From assembly GCF_947495325.1 (NCBI RefSeq), contig NZ_CANLYK010000001.1, forward strand, positions 1,302,001 to 1,366,000: a stretch of DNA of 64,000 nt, written 5' to 3'. This DNA comes from an uncultured Allomuricauda sp. (GTDB lineage Bacteria; Bacteroidota; Bacteroidia; Flavobacteriales; Flavobacteriaceae). Under the pieces are notes generated by a model. It worked only from the letters and a program-made list of their open reading frames with translations, ran no database searches and was not told the origin of the DNA. Of the stretch, positions 1 through 7,984 are shown piece by piece. The position numbers and the translations under genes are program-made. Positions within the stretch are counted from its first letter, which is position 1. Each line of letters begins with the position of its first letter.

Positions 1-1
1 A

Positions 2-664
2 AAAGCAAAAACCTCTTTACTGGACAAGGTCTTTCACACCGAATGGTTTATGAGGGATACCGATACTCCCAATGAAACTACCTTAAATGTTGAAAACAAG
101 CAGGAATTTATGCTCAGGGTCGATACTCATGGTCTATACCCAGGATATGCCAGCGATAGGACCTTCTCCAAGATTGAAATGGCAAATAACAATTTAGCAT
201 ATGTTAAAATCAATAAAATGCCAAACAAGAATTCAACAGGTTTTTTTCTGTTCAAGGAAGAAAATGAGTGGGTTATAATGGACAAATTATGGGTAAACCC
301 CCAGAAACCCATCACAACCATAAACCATTCTAAAATAAACTCTACTATCGAAGGAGTTCTAGGTGATTATTACACCGCTCTTAGTAATGTTGATAAGGAA
401 AAGCTTGATGGTTTACTACATGAAAATTGGAATATAAAACAGACCGATTCCCAACAAAATATCAAAACAATATCAAAGCAGAAATTTATTAATCAACTTG
501 GGGCTAATACATACCACAGTCCACTGTTCTCCATTGATTTTTATCATGAAAAACTTGTAGTTGCAAGGGCCGATTTCCAAAACGAATCAATCACCACCTT
601 TATTACGCTCTTTAAAATTGATGGGAAGTGGAAGATTACAAGTGAGCGAAAATCCATCAAATAG
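2..664 (+). CDS. NTF2-like / putative lumazine-binding family protein, 5' end outside the window
   Basis: The reading frame is open from the first bases of the window, so the start lies upstream and at least 220 residues are visible. The C-terminal 110 residues (from about GVLGDYYTALSNVDKEKL to the end) have the pattern of the NTF2-like, putative lumazine-binding family: an N-terminal helix pair, then strands ending in a 'FKIDGKWKITSER' edge strand. The preceding half has a similar 'FLFKEENEWVIMDKLW' strand, which suggests two tandem NTF2-like domains. No catalytic residues can be named. These proteins are usually secreted or periplasmic, but the signal peptide would lie outside the window. 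The internal ATG at 50 is unlikely to be the true start. Confidence 0.7.
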   Translation, partial: KAKTSLLDKVFHTEWFMRDTDTPNETTLNVENKQEFMLRVDTHGLYPGYASDRTFSKIEMANNNLAYVKINKMPNKNSTGFFLFKEENEWVIMDKLWVNPQKPITTINHSKINSTIEGVLGDYYTALSNVDKEKLDGLLHENWNIKQTDSQQNIKTISKQKFINQLGANTYHSPLFSIDFYHEKLVVARADFQNESITTFITLFKIDGKWKITSERKSIK

Positions 665-748
665 TGGAACCTTTACAATTCCCAAACCTTTCTAAATGTA
701 CAAGCATACTTTAGTTAAATATCCTACTTTTGAACAAAATTCTAGAGA

Positions 749-2449
749 TTGAAAAGAATTTCGTTTTTCATTTTGATATTCGCTTTTTTCATTGGTTATA
801 CACAAGAAAAAGAGCAAGAGTCTCAAAGTAAGCAGATAAACATAGTTTATGGGGCAAACTTCACAAAGGATGAAGCCCAATTTCCTGGAGCCTCCATTTT
901 CAGTAAGGATGATGAGCGCCAAGTACAATTTGAACACCAAGGAGCCGATTTATGGTGCGATATTGCCATTTTTTATTCACAAGAAAATCGACTAAAGGCA
1001 ATTGGTAATGTGCGTCTTCAACAAGGTGACTCCATTGAAATGAATAGCGGCTATATGAGCTATAATGGAGATTCAAAGTTGGCAAAAGCATGGAAAACAG
1101 TAGATCTTACCGATGGTCAGATGACCTTGACCACCGATACTTTATACTTTAATAGGGAAAAACAGGAATCATTCTATAATTCTGGAGGTAAAGTAGTGGA
1201 TTCCGTAAACGTGCTTACAAGTAAAATAGGCACCTACTTCACTGAATTAAAAAAAGTACAGTTCAAAAACAAGGTTCATATTGATAACCCTGAGTATATT
1301 ATTGATTCGGAACAATTGGATTATTATCGTGTTTCAAAGAACGCGTATATGTATGGGCCTTCAACTATTACTGGAGAAGACTATAAAATATATTGCGAAC
1401 GTGGTTTTTATGACACAAGAATTGAACAAGGCTACGGCATAAAAAACACCAAAATCAACTACGATAATAAAATTATTATAGGCGATAGTCTCTATTTTGA
1501 CAAAGCATCAGAATTTGCTTCCGCCACTAACAACATAAGGATTACGGACACCATAAACAATGGTGTGATCAAAGCACACTATGCAGAGGTTTTTAAGGCC
1601 AAGGACTCCGTTTTTGCCACCAAAAGAGCAGTTTCCATAAGCTTGGTGGAACTAGATTCTTTATATATGCATGGTGACACACTTATGGTTACCGGTAAGC
1701 CAGAGGCCCGTATTCTCAGAGCTTTCAGAAATGCCAAGTTTTACAAAACTGATTTAAGCGGAAAATGTGATTCCATCCATTTTAACCAAAGTAGCGGGCT
1801 AACACAGATGATCACCGATCCTATACTTTGGAATGTGGACAATCAAATTACCGGAGATAGCATTCATTTGATTTCCGACATGAAAACAGAGAAAATGGAT
1901 TCTCTAAAAGTATTGGAAAATGCCTTTATTATCTCATTGGATACCATTAGTAAAACTGGTTACAATCAGGCTAAAGGCAAGGATTTGTTCGGAAAATTTG
2001 AGGAGAATGAACTTAAAATCATCGACCTTGTAAAAAACACGGAAGTCATCTATTATATGTACAATGATGACCAAGAACTCATTGGGATCAACAAAACCAT
2101 TTGCAGTAAAATCAGATTGCTAATGGCAAATAATGATATTGAGGACATCACTTTTTTTATAAATCCTGATGGAGATATTTTCCCGGACAAAGACCTTCCT
2201 AAAGAAAGTAGGAAGCTCAAAGGTTTTATTTGGCGGGGCGATGAACGCATTCTTACCAAAGAAGATATTTTTGATGAAGACGACAATAACATAGAATTGG
2301 TGAGAATCCGTGGAATTGACAATCCAATAGATATTGATGCCGAGGAAGAAGAACGTAGAAAAAATGAAAATGATCCGGTTAATAAAACTGCCACTTCAAA
2401 AGCAATAAAACCTAAGAAAACTGCTGTCAAGAAAGCACAAAGTCGCTGA
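749..2449 (+). CDS. OstA-like organic solvent tolerance / LPS-transport protein
   Basis: 566 residues. An N-terminal hydrophobic signal (KRISFFILIFAFFIGYTQ) is followed by repeated short beta-strands of the OstA/LptA type ('IGNVRLQQGDSIEMNSG', 'TDTLYFNREKQESFYNSGG'), so it is probably a periplasmic jellyroll protein related to LptA and the N-terminus of LptD. The tail is Lys-rich (about 530-566). The start is TTG: an in-frame TAG lies at 743-745 just upstream and no ATG occurs before the signal peptide. The stop overlaps the aminotransferase start by one base (TGATG), which indicates translational coupling. A role in LPS transport is inferred from the fold. In Bacteroidota such long OstA proteins occur beside canonical Lpt genes, and their exact function is not settled. 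Confidence 0.8.
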   Translation: MKRISFFILIFAFFIGYTQEKEQESQSKQINIVYGANFTKDEAQFPGASIFSKDDERQVQFEHQGADLWCDIAIFYSQENRLKAIGNVRLQQGDSIEMNSGYMSYNGDSKLAKAWKTVDLTDGQMTLTTDTLYFNREKQESFYNSGGKVVDSVNVLTSKIGTYFTELKKVQFKNKVHIDNPEYIIDSEQLDYYRVSKNAYMYGPSTITGEDYKIYCERGFYDTRIEQGYGIKNTKINYDNKIIIGDSLYFDKASEFASATNNIRITDTINNGVIKAHYAEVFKAKDSVFATKRAVSISLVELDSLYMHGDTLMVTGKPEARILRAFRNAKFYKTDLSGKCDSIHFNQSSGLTQMITDPILWNVDNQITGDSIHLISDMKTEKMDSLKVLENAFIISLDTISKTGYNQAKGKDLFGKFEENELKIIDLVKNTEVIYYMYNDDQELIGINKTICSKIRLLMANNDIEDITFFINPDGDIFPDKDLPKESRKLKGFIWRGDERILTKEDIFDEDDNNIELVRIRGIDNPIDIDAEEEERRKNENDPVNKTATSKAIKPKKTAVKKAQSR

Positions 2450-3645
2450 TGCTAAAAGATGATTTTTTTACATATCAGGCCCAAACCACCCCACACCCTC
2501 TAGGCCTAGAAGTTTCTCATGCCAAAGGCAGTTATATCTACGACAACAAGGGCAATGCACATTTAGATTTTGTGGCAGGGGTCTCTGCATGTAGCCTAGG
2601 ACATTGTCATCCGCGAGTGATAAATGCTGTGAAAGATCAGATAGAAAAGTACATGCATGTAATGGTTTATGGCGAATATATTCAACAACCTGCCATTGAA
2701 TTCACCAAGTTATTGGCTTCACATCTGCCACAGAATCTAGAAACTACGTATTTGGTAAATTCTGGAACCGAAGCCATAGAAGGTGCCATAAAACTTGCCC
2801 GAAGGTATACAGGACGTTCCCAACTTATATCAGCCCACAATGCTTATCACGGAAGTACTACGGGAAGTCTAAGTATTATGGGGTATGAAGAACGAAAAAG
2901 TGCGTTTAGACCTTTAATTCCAGACGTAAGTTTTATCAACTTTAATGATGAAACGGATTTGGAAAAAATAACGGAACAAACCGCTGCCGTAATATTGGAA
3001 ACCATTCAAGGTGGGGCAGGATTTATTCAACCCATTAATGGATATCTGGCAAAAGTTAGAAAACGTTGTGATGCTGTCGGGGCATTGCTGATATTGGATG
3101 AGATTCAGCCTGGTTTTGGAAGGACCGGTAAGCTATTTGCGTTTGAACACTTTAATTGTGTTCCAGATATTCTTGCCATTGGAAAAGGTATGGCTTCTGG
3201 ATTGCCGGTGGGTGCATTTGTAGCATCAAAAGCCATGATGAAAACCCTGCAAAATGAACCAAAGTTGGGTCATATCACCACATTTGGCGGAAATCCAGTT
3301 ATTGCAGCTGCCAGCTTGGCAACATTACAGGAAATTATTGAAAATCAGCTAATTGAATCAACTTTGGTTAAAGAAAAATTGTTTCGCAAGCTTTTGGTAC
3401 ATCCTTTGATTAAAGAGATAAGAGGTAAAGGTTTAATGCTTGCCCTACTATTGAAGAGTAAGGAAATTGCGAACTATTTGGTACTTACGGCGGCTAAGGA
3501 AAAGCTTATCCTTTTTTGGTTGCTTTTTGAACCGAAAGCGGTAAGAATCTCTCCACCATTGACCATTTCGGAGAAAGAAATTGCCAAAGGATGTAGCCAA
3601 ATAATCAAAATTCTAGATAGCTATAAACCTCCCTCTGTTAACTAA
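2449..3645 (+). CDS. Class III pyridoxal-phosphate aminotransferase
   Basis: 398 residues, the usual length for the acetylornithine/ornithine/4-aminobutyrate aminotransferase superfamily. Visible motifs are NSGTEAIEGAIKLAR (about 104-118, phosphate binding), LILDEIQPGFGRTG with Asp217 to pair with the PLP pyridine nitrogen, and the Schiff-base lysine Lys246 in AIGKGMASGLPVG. TTFGGNP follows near residue 278. The substrate cannot be decided from sequence; flavobacterial orthologues are normally annotated only as an aspartate aminotransferase family protein. The start overlaps the stop of the OstA-like gene by one base, so the two are probably co-translated. Confidence 0.88.
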   Translation: MLKDDFFTYQAQTTPHPLGLEVSHAKGSYIYDNKGNAHLDFVAGVSACSLGHCHPRVINAVKDQIEKYMHVMVYGEYIQQPAIEFTKLLASHLPQNLETTYLVNSGTEAIEGAIKLARRYTGRSQLISAHNAYHGSTTGSLSIMGYEERKSAFRPLIPDVSFINFNDETDLEKITEQTAAVILETIQGGAGFIQPINGYLAKVRKRCDAVGALLILDEIQPGFGRTGKLFAFEHFNCVPDILAIGKGMASGLPVGAFVASKAMMKTLQNEPKLGHITTFGGNPVIAAASLATLQEIIENQLIESTLVKEKLFRKLLVHPLIKEIRGKGLMLALLLKSKEIANYLVLTAAKEKLILFWLLFEPKAVRISPPLTISEKEIAKGCSQIIKILDSYKPPSVN

Positions 3646-3730
3646 TTTGTTGATAACATACCAAAAAATGGGCATAAAGAAAGTCACAAAGGGCTAATTT
3701 TAAGTCCATAGTTAAACCAAAAACGTTCCT

Positions 3731-5131
3731 ATGGCGTTAGATGCTAACGAATATCCTGAAAAATCCATCAGTAAGTTTGAGTCCATGCTCAAAACAGACG
3801 ATGTCTATTTTTTTGATGCGGAAGACTTTGAAGAAATCATTCACCACTATCTAAACAACGGAAAAATATCTTTAGGTAAAAAAGCTATTCAAATTGGCTT
3901 GGAACAACACCCCAACTCACTGGAATTAAAATTGTTGCGGGTAGAGGTTTTAGTTTTTGAAGATAAGTATGAAGATGCAGGAAAGATATTGGACAAACTT
4001 CAAAACATTGATGCAAACAACGAGGAAATCTATATTCAGCGTGCGAACATTCAATCCAAGCAAGATAAACACCAGGAAGCAATAAACCTTCTTTTGGAAG
4101 CATTGCATTTGACTGATGACAATTTCGATATTCATTCACTTTTAGGAATGGAATACCTTTTTATAGATGATTTTGAAAAGGCCAAACGTAGTTTCATGAG
4201 GTGCGTGGAATTTGATGAAACCGATTATTCATCGCTATACAATGTAGTATACTGTTTTGAATTTTTGGAGGATTTTGATGGTGCAATTCATTATTTGAAC
4301 GATTATCTACAGCGCAATCCTTATTCTGAAGTAGCATGGCACCAATTGGGCAAATTGTACAATACCAAAGAACTCTATAAAGAAGCCATAACAGCATTTG
4401 ATTTTGCCATTATTTCCGATGATTCCTTCATTGGGGCATATTTTGAAAAAGGAAAGGTACTTGAGAAACTGGGTAAGTACAATGAGGCCATAGAAAATTA
4501 TGAAACTACAATTTCTATTGAAGACCCAACATCGCATGCCTATTTGCGGATGGGAAAATGTCATGAGAAATTAGGCAATAACGATTTGGCAAAATATTAT
4601 TATTACAACACCGTACATGAGGACCCATTGTTAGACAAGGGGTGGTTGGCCATTACTGATTTTTATTACAAGCTTGAGAATTACGACAAAGCACTTTACT
4701 ACGTAAACAAAGCCATTAATATTGATGGGGAAAATCCTTTGTATTGGAAAAAAAGTGCTAAAATCTATTTTGCCTTAAACAATTTTGATGAAGCAGATTT
4801 TGCCTATAAACAGGCAGTTGATTTGGGTAATTACGAACTGGATACTTGGGAAAATTGGGCGGATACGCTTAGAAAACTGGGTGATTTTAACTCTGCTGCA
4901 CATGTATTGATTCAAGGTATTGAGTTTTACCCAGAAAATGCAGCACTTCTTTACAAATTGGCAGGGGTCTATCTAAAGAACGATAAGATTTTGAATGCCA
5001 AAGAAAAATTATCGGAAGCTATGCAGCTTGATATTCAAAAGTTACAAATATTTGAAGATGAGTTCCCAGAATTCAACAATATAAAATGGTTGAAAACCTT
5101 AGTTTGTGAAATTAAGAAAACCTCTACCTAA
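3731..5131 (+). CDS. Tetratricopeptide repeat protein
   Basis: 466 residues made almost entirely of TPR-like helix pairs, for example AWHQLGKLYNTKELYKEAI, AYFEKGKVLEKLGKYNEAI and YLRMGKCHEKLGNNDLA. There is no signal peptide or membrane segment, so it is probably a cytoplasmic scaffold. The N-terminal 40 residues are acidic and not repeat-like. It lies 85 bases after the aminotransferase and 34 bases before the first DUF368 gene on the same strand. No partner can be named from sequence. Position beside envelope genes suggests, but does not show, a role in envelope assembly. Confidence 0.85.
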   Translation: MALDANEYPEKSISKFESMLKTDDVYFFDAEDFEEIIHHYLNNGKISLGKKAIQIGLEQHPNSLELKLLRVEVLVFEDKYEDAGKILDKLQNIDANNEEIYIQRANIQSKQDKHQEAINLLLEALHLTDDNFDIHSLLGMEYLFIDDFEKAKRSFMRCVEFDETDYSSLYNVVYCFEFLEDFDGAIHYLNDYLQRNPYSEVAWHQLGKLYNTKELYKEAITAFDFAIISDDSFIGAYFEKGKVLEKLGKYNEAIENYETTISIEDPTSHAYLRMGKCHEKLGNNDLAKYYYYNTVHEDPLLDKGWLAITDFYYKLENYDKALYYVNKAINIDGENPLYWKKSAKIYFALNNFDEADFAYKQAVDLGNYELDTWENWADTLRKLGDFNSAAHVLIQGIEFYPENAALLYKLAGVYLKNDKILNAKEKLSEAMQLDIQKLQIFEDEFPEFNNIKWLKTLVCEIKKTST

Positions 5132-5165
5132 TTAATTCCTCTACCTCTTTTTAGCGATAAAATCA

Positions 5166-6083
5166 ATGAAGGCACGCAAACTATTGGATTATGTGTTTAT
5201 AACACTAAAAGGCATGGCCATGGGAGCCGCCGATGTGGTCCCAGGGGTGTCAGGGGGCACAATAGCATTTATTTCAGGTATATATGAGGAACTCATAACC
5301 TCAATCAATACTATCAATTTTTCTCTTTTATCAACCCTAAGAAAACAGGGCTTTAAGTCCTTTTGGAGCCAAATAAACGGCAATTTTCTGCTGGCACTTT
5401 TCTTGGGTATTTTTATTAGTGTCCTATCCCTTGCCAAATTTCTAAGTTGGCTACTAGAAAACCATTCAATTCTTTTATGGTCCTTCTTTTTTGGGCTTGT
5501 ATTGGCAAGTATATTTTTTGTGGGCAAGGAGATTACCAAATGGACAATAGGTACTGTAACTATGTTTCTAATTGGAGCGGCAGTAGCCTATTTCATTACA
5601 GAACTTCCTCCAAATGAAAATGTGGAGAGCATCCCCTATCTTTTTCTTTCCGGTGCTTTGGCTGTATGCGCCATGATTTTACCGGGAATTTCAGGAGCCT
5701 TTATTTTAGTATTATTAGGTTCTTATAAAACCATTCTTGACGCAGTACATGAGAAAGACCTTAAAATTGTAATTACCGTGGCTTTGGGAGCCATTTTTGG
5801 TCTTTTAAGTTTTGCCAGGTTGTTGAAATGGATGTTTACCCACTATAAAAATTTAACACTGGCACTTCTCACCGGTTTTATCCTTGGGTCATTAAATAAA
5901 ATTTGGCCTTGGAAAAAAGTATTGGAAACCAAGACTTTTGGAGATAAAACCATTGTGATTGATGATGCAAATATTTGGCCATCAGCCTTTGAAGGAGACA
6001 ACCAACTAATATTTGCCGTAATCCTAGCTATAATCGGTTTTTCGCTTATTTTTATCTTGGAAAGATTAGCTTCCAAAAAATAA
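5166..6083 (+). CDS. DUF368 (PopT-type) polyprenyl-phosphate transporter, copy 1
   Basis: 305-residue multi-spanning inner-membrane protein. It carries the two family signatures: GAADVVPGVSGGTIAF near the N-terminus (about 21-36) and the inverted-repeat counterpart MILPGISGAFILVLLGSY near 170-187, with about eight hydrophobic segments. DUF368 proteins have been shown in other bacteria to return undecaprenyl phosphate across the membrane (PopT), supporting peptidoglycan and LPS synthesis. This copy keeps the two glycine/proline-rich re-entrant motifs. A second DUF368 gene follows 14 bases later, so the two are surely co-transcribed. Confidence 0.88.
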   Translation: MKARKLLDYVFITLKGMAMGAADVVPGVSGGTIAFISGIYEELITSINTINFSLLSTLRKQGFKSFWSQINGNFLLALFLGIFISVLSLAKFLSWLLENHSILLWSFFFGLVLASIFFVGKEITKWTIGTVTMFLIGAAVAYFITELPPNENVESIPYLFLSGALAVCAMILPGISGAFILVLLGSYKTILDAVHEKDLKIVITVALGAIFGLLSFARLLKWMFTHYKNLTLALLTGFILGSLNKIWPWKKVLETKTFGDKTIVIDDANIWPSAFEGDNQLIFAVILAIIGFSLIFILERLASKK

Positions 6084-6097
6084 GTAAAAACTTTTGA

Positions 6098-7135
6098 ATG
6101 CATCAGCCCAGAACGTTTATTGATAACTTCTTTTTGGTCATTAAAGGCCTTTGCATGGGAGCTGCAAACAAGGTGCCTGGTGTTTCAGGAGGCATTGTAG
6201 CTTTTGTTGGTGGTTTTTATGAAGAGTTTATATACTCGCTTCAAAAAATCAATTCCAAAGCATTCAAATTATTGCTAAACGGTAGGTTCAGGAGTTTTTA
6301 TCAATATACCAATATCAACTTTTTAATGCTCCTCATACTTGGAATGCTGATTAGTTATTTCAGTGTTTCAAGAGTGCTCGATTATTTTTTGGAACAAAGG
6401 GAACTCTTTGTTTGGGCTACTTTTTTTGGTATGATTCTGGGTTCTATCTATTACATTTTCAAAGATTTTAATCATTGGAACAAAAGGACCATCCCGGCGG
6501 GAATAATAGGCCTGCTTATAGGTATTTCCATAAGTTTTTTAAGCCCGGCGAAAGAAAACGATAATTTGTTCTTTATTTTTTTCTGCGGGATCATTAGTGT
6601 TTCTGGGATGACATTACCTGGGCTTTCCGGCTCCTTCATACTTATCCTTTTAGGTAATTATGTTTTATTATTGGTTGATTCCGTGAATGCTTTGTATGAT
6701 ACCTTCTCAGAGGTTTTTTCAGGAAATTATAGTTTTCTTGATAATTCAAAACGAATGGATACCCTTAAAATACTAGCTGTTTTCACCTTGGGTTCAGCTA
6801 CAGGATTGGTTACTTTTTCGCATCTATTGAGTTTTTTGCTCAAACATTATAAAGCGATTTCAACAGCGGTAATTATTGGTTTTATTACAGGCTCACTAGG
6901 TGTCGTATGGCCATGGAAACGGACCATGTTCAAAGTAGATGAATTTGGATTTACATTGCTCGATAGCAATGGGGACAAAATTCCCCTTAATTATGAGCGG
7001 TACCTCCCAAATTTTGCGGATTCTGAAACATGGTGGGCTTTGTTTTTTGTAATAATAGGAATTTTGGTATTATTGATTTTGGATTGGTATGGAAAAAATA
7101 GAAAAGAAAGAAAACAGGTACGGCCTGCTAGGTAA
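6098..7135 (+). CDS. DUF368 (PopT-type) polyprenyl-phosphate transporter, copy 2
   Basis: 345 residues and paralogous to the preceding gene. The signatures are GAANKVPGVSGGIVAFVGG and MTLPGLSGSFILILLGNY. Compared with copy 1 it has an extra stretch after the second motif (VDSVNALYDTFSEVFSGN...) and a longer loop before the last membrane segment. The Asp of the first copy's AADVVPG is Asn-Lys here, so lipid preference or partner may differ. The C-terminus is basic (RKERKQVRPAR) because its last 47 bases also encode the start of aroE in another frame. Tandem pairs of this family suggest specialised lipid-carrier recycling in the diderm envelope. Confidence 0.87.
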   Translation: MHQPRTFIDNFFLVIKGLCMGAANKVPGVSGGIVAFVGGFYEEFIYSLQKINSKAFKLLLNGRFRSFYQYTNINFLMLLILGMLISYFSVSRVLDYFLEQRELFVWATFFGMILGSIYYIFKDFNHWNKRTIPAGIIGLLIGISISFLSPAKENDNLFFIFFCGIISVSGMTLPGLSGSFILILLGNYVLLLVDSVNALYDTFSEVFSGNYSFLDNSKRMDTLKILAVFTLGSATGLVTFSHLLSFLLKHYKAISTAVIIGFITGSLGVVWPWKRTMFKVDEFGFTLLDSNGDKIPLNYERYLPNFADSETWWALFFVIIGILVLLILDWYGKNRKERKQVRPAR

Positions 7136-7847
7136 GGAAATTTCATATTCTTTTTCCCAAGCCTATTTTACAAAAAAATTCAAGGATGCTGGAATGGCCA
7201 ATCACAGTTATGAGAACTTTGATATTCCGACAATTTCACAATTTGAAGCCATAATCGCCCAAAAAAATATTAAGGGAATCAATGTTACTATTCCTTATAA
7301 AGAGCAAGTAATTCAATATCTATCCCATTTGGACCCAAAAGCGGAAAAAATTGGTGCTGTAAATACGGTAAAGTTCACACAGAATGGCCTAAAAGGATAT
7401 AATACAGATGCCTATGGTTTTCAAAAATCTATGGAACCTTTACTAAAACCCCATCATACCAAAGCTCTTATTCTTGGAACAGGGGGCGCATCAAAAGCTA
7501 TACGCTATGTTTTGGGTGAATTGGGAATTCAACATACCTACGTTTCTAGGACCAAAAAGAAAAATCAATTCACTTACGAAGAATTAAACCAGAAGATCAT
7601 TGAGGAACATACACTCATAGTAAATTGTACTCCTTTGGGCACTTATCCTGATATTGATGAAAAACCGCCTATACCGTACTCCTATCTTGGAAAAAAGCAC
7701 TTTTTGTTTGATCTTATCTATAATCCAGAAATAACGGCGTTTTTGGCAGCAGGTAAAGAAAAAAATACAACTATTTGTAATGGCCTGAAAATGTTAGAGT
7801 TACAAGCAGAAAAGTCATGGGAAATTTGGAATTCCAGTGAAAAATAA
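7089..7847 (+). CDS. aroE: Shikimate dehydrogenase
   Basis: 252 residues. The enzyme makes shikimate from 3-dehydroshikimate with NADPH in aromatic amino acid synthesis. Visible residues are the shikimate-binding SYSFS near 19-23, catalytic Lys71 in NVTIPYKEQV, Asn92 in AVNTV, Asp107 in YNTDAYG, and the Rossmann loop GTGGAS at 130-135. It is shorter than E. coli AroE (272), as usual in flavobacteria. The start at 7089 lies 47 bases inside the preceding DUF368 gene. No alternative start codon occurs before the conserved RYGLLGKEISYSFS, so the overlap looks real. Confidence 0.93.
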   Translation: MEKIEKKENRYGLLGKEISYSFSQAYFTKKFKDAGMANHSYENFDIPTISQFEAIIAQKNIKGINVTIPYKEQVIQYLSHLDPKAEKIGAVNTVKFTQNGLKGYNTDAYGFQKSMEPLLKPHHTKALILGTGGASKAIRYVLGELGIQHTYVSRTKKKNQFTYEELNQKIIEEHTLIVNCTPLGTYPDIDEKPPIPYSYLGKKHFLFDLIYNPEITAFLAAGKEKNTTICNGLKMLELQAEKSWEIWNSSEK

Positions 7848-7908
7848 CAAGTAGTAAACAGTTTTGACCAATCCGCACAAAGCAATACTTAAACAAAAGA
7901 AGAATTGC

Positions 7909-7916
7909 TACTTTTG
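7909..7916 (+). promoter_or_regulatory. Candidate -7 element TACTTTTG upstream of the DUF349 gene
   Basis: Matches the Bacteroidota -7 consensus TAnnTTTG and would give a leader of about 60 nt before the ATG at 7985. No clear TTG -33 element is found at the right distance, so this is only suggestive. Confidence 0.35.
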
Positions 7917-7984
7917 TTATTGGCCGATTTAGTTGCTAACTTGGCTATAATTATCATCAATCCAAAAAGGAAAAGAAACTACTC

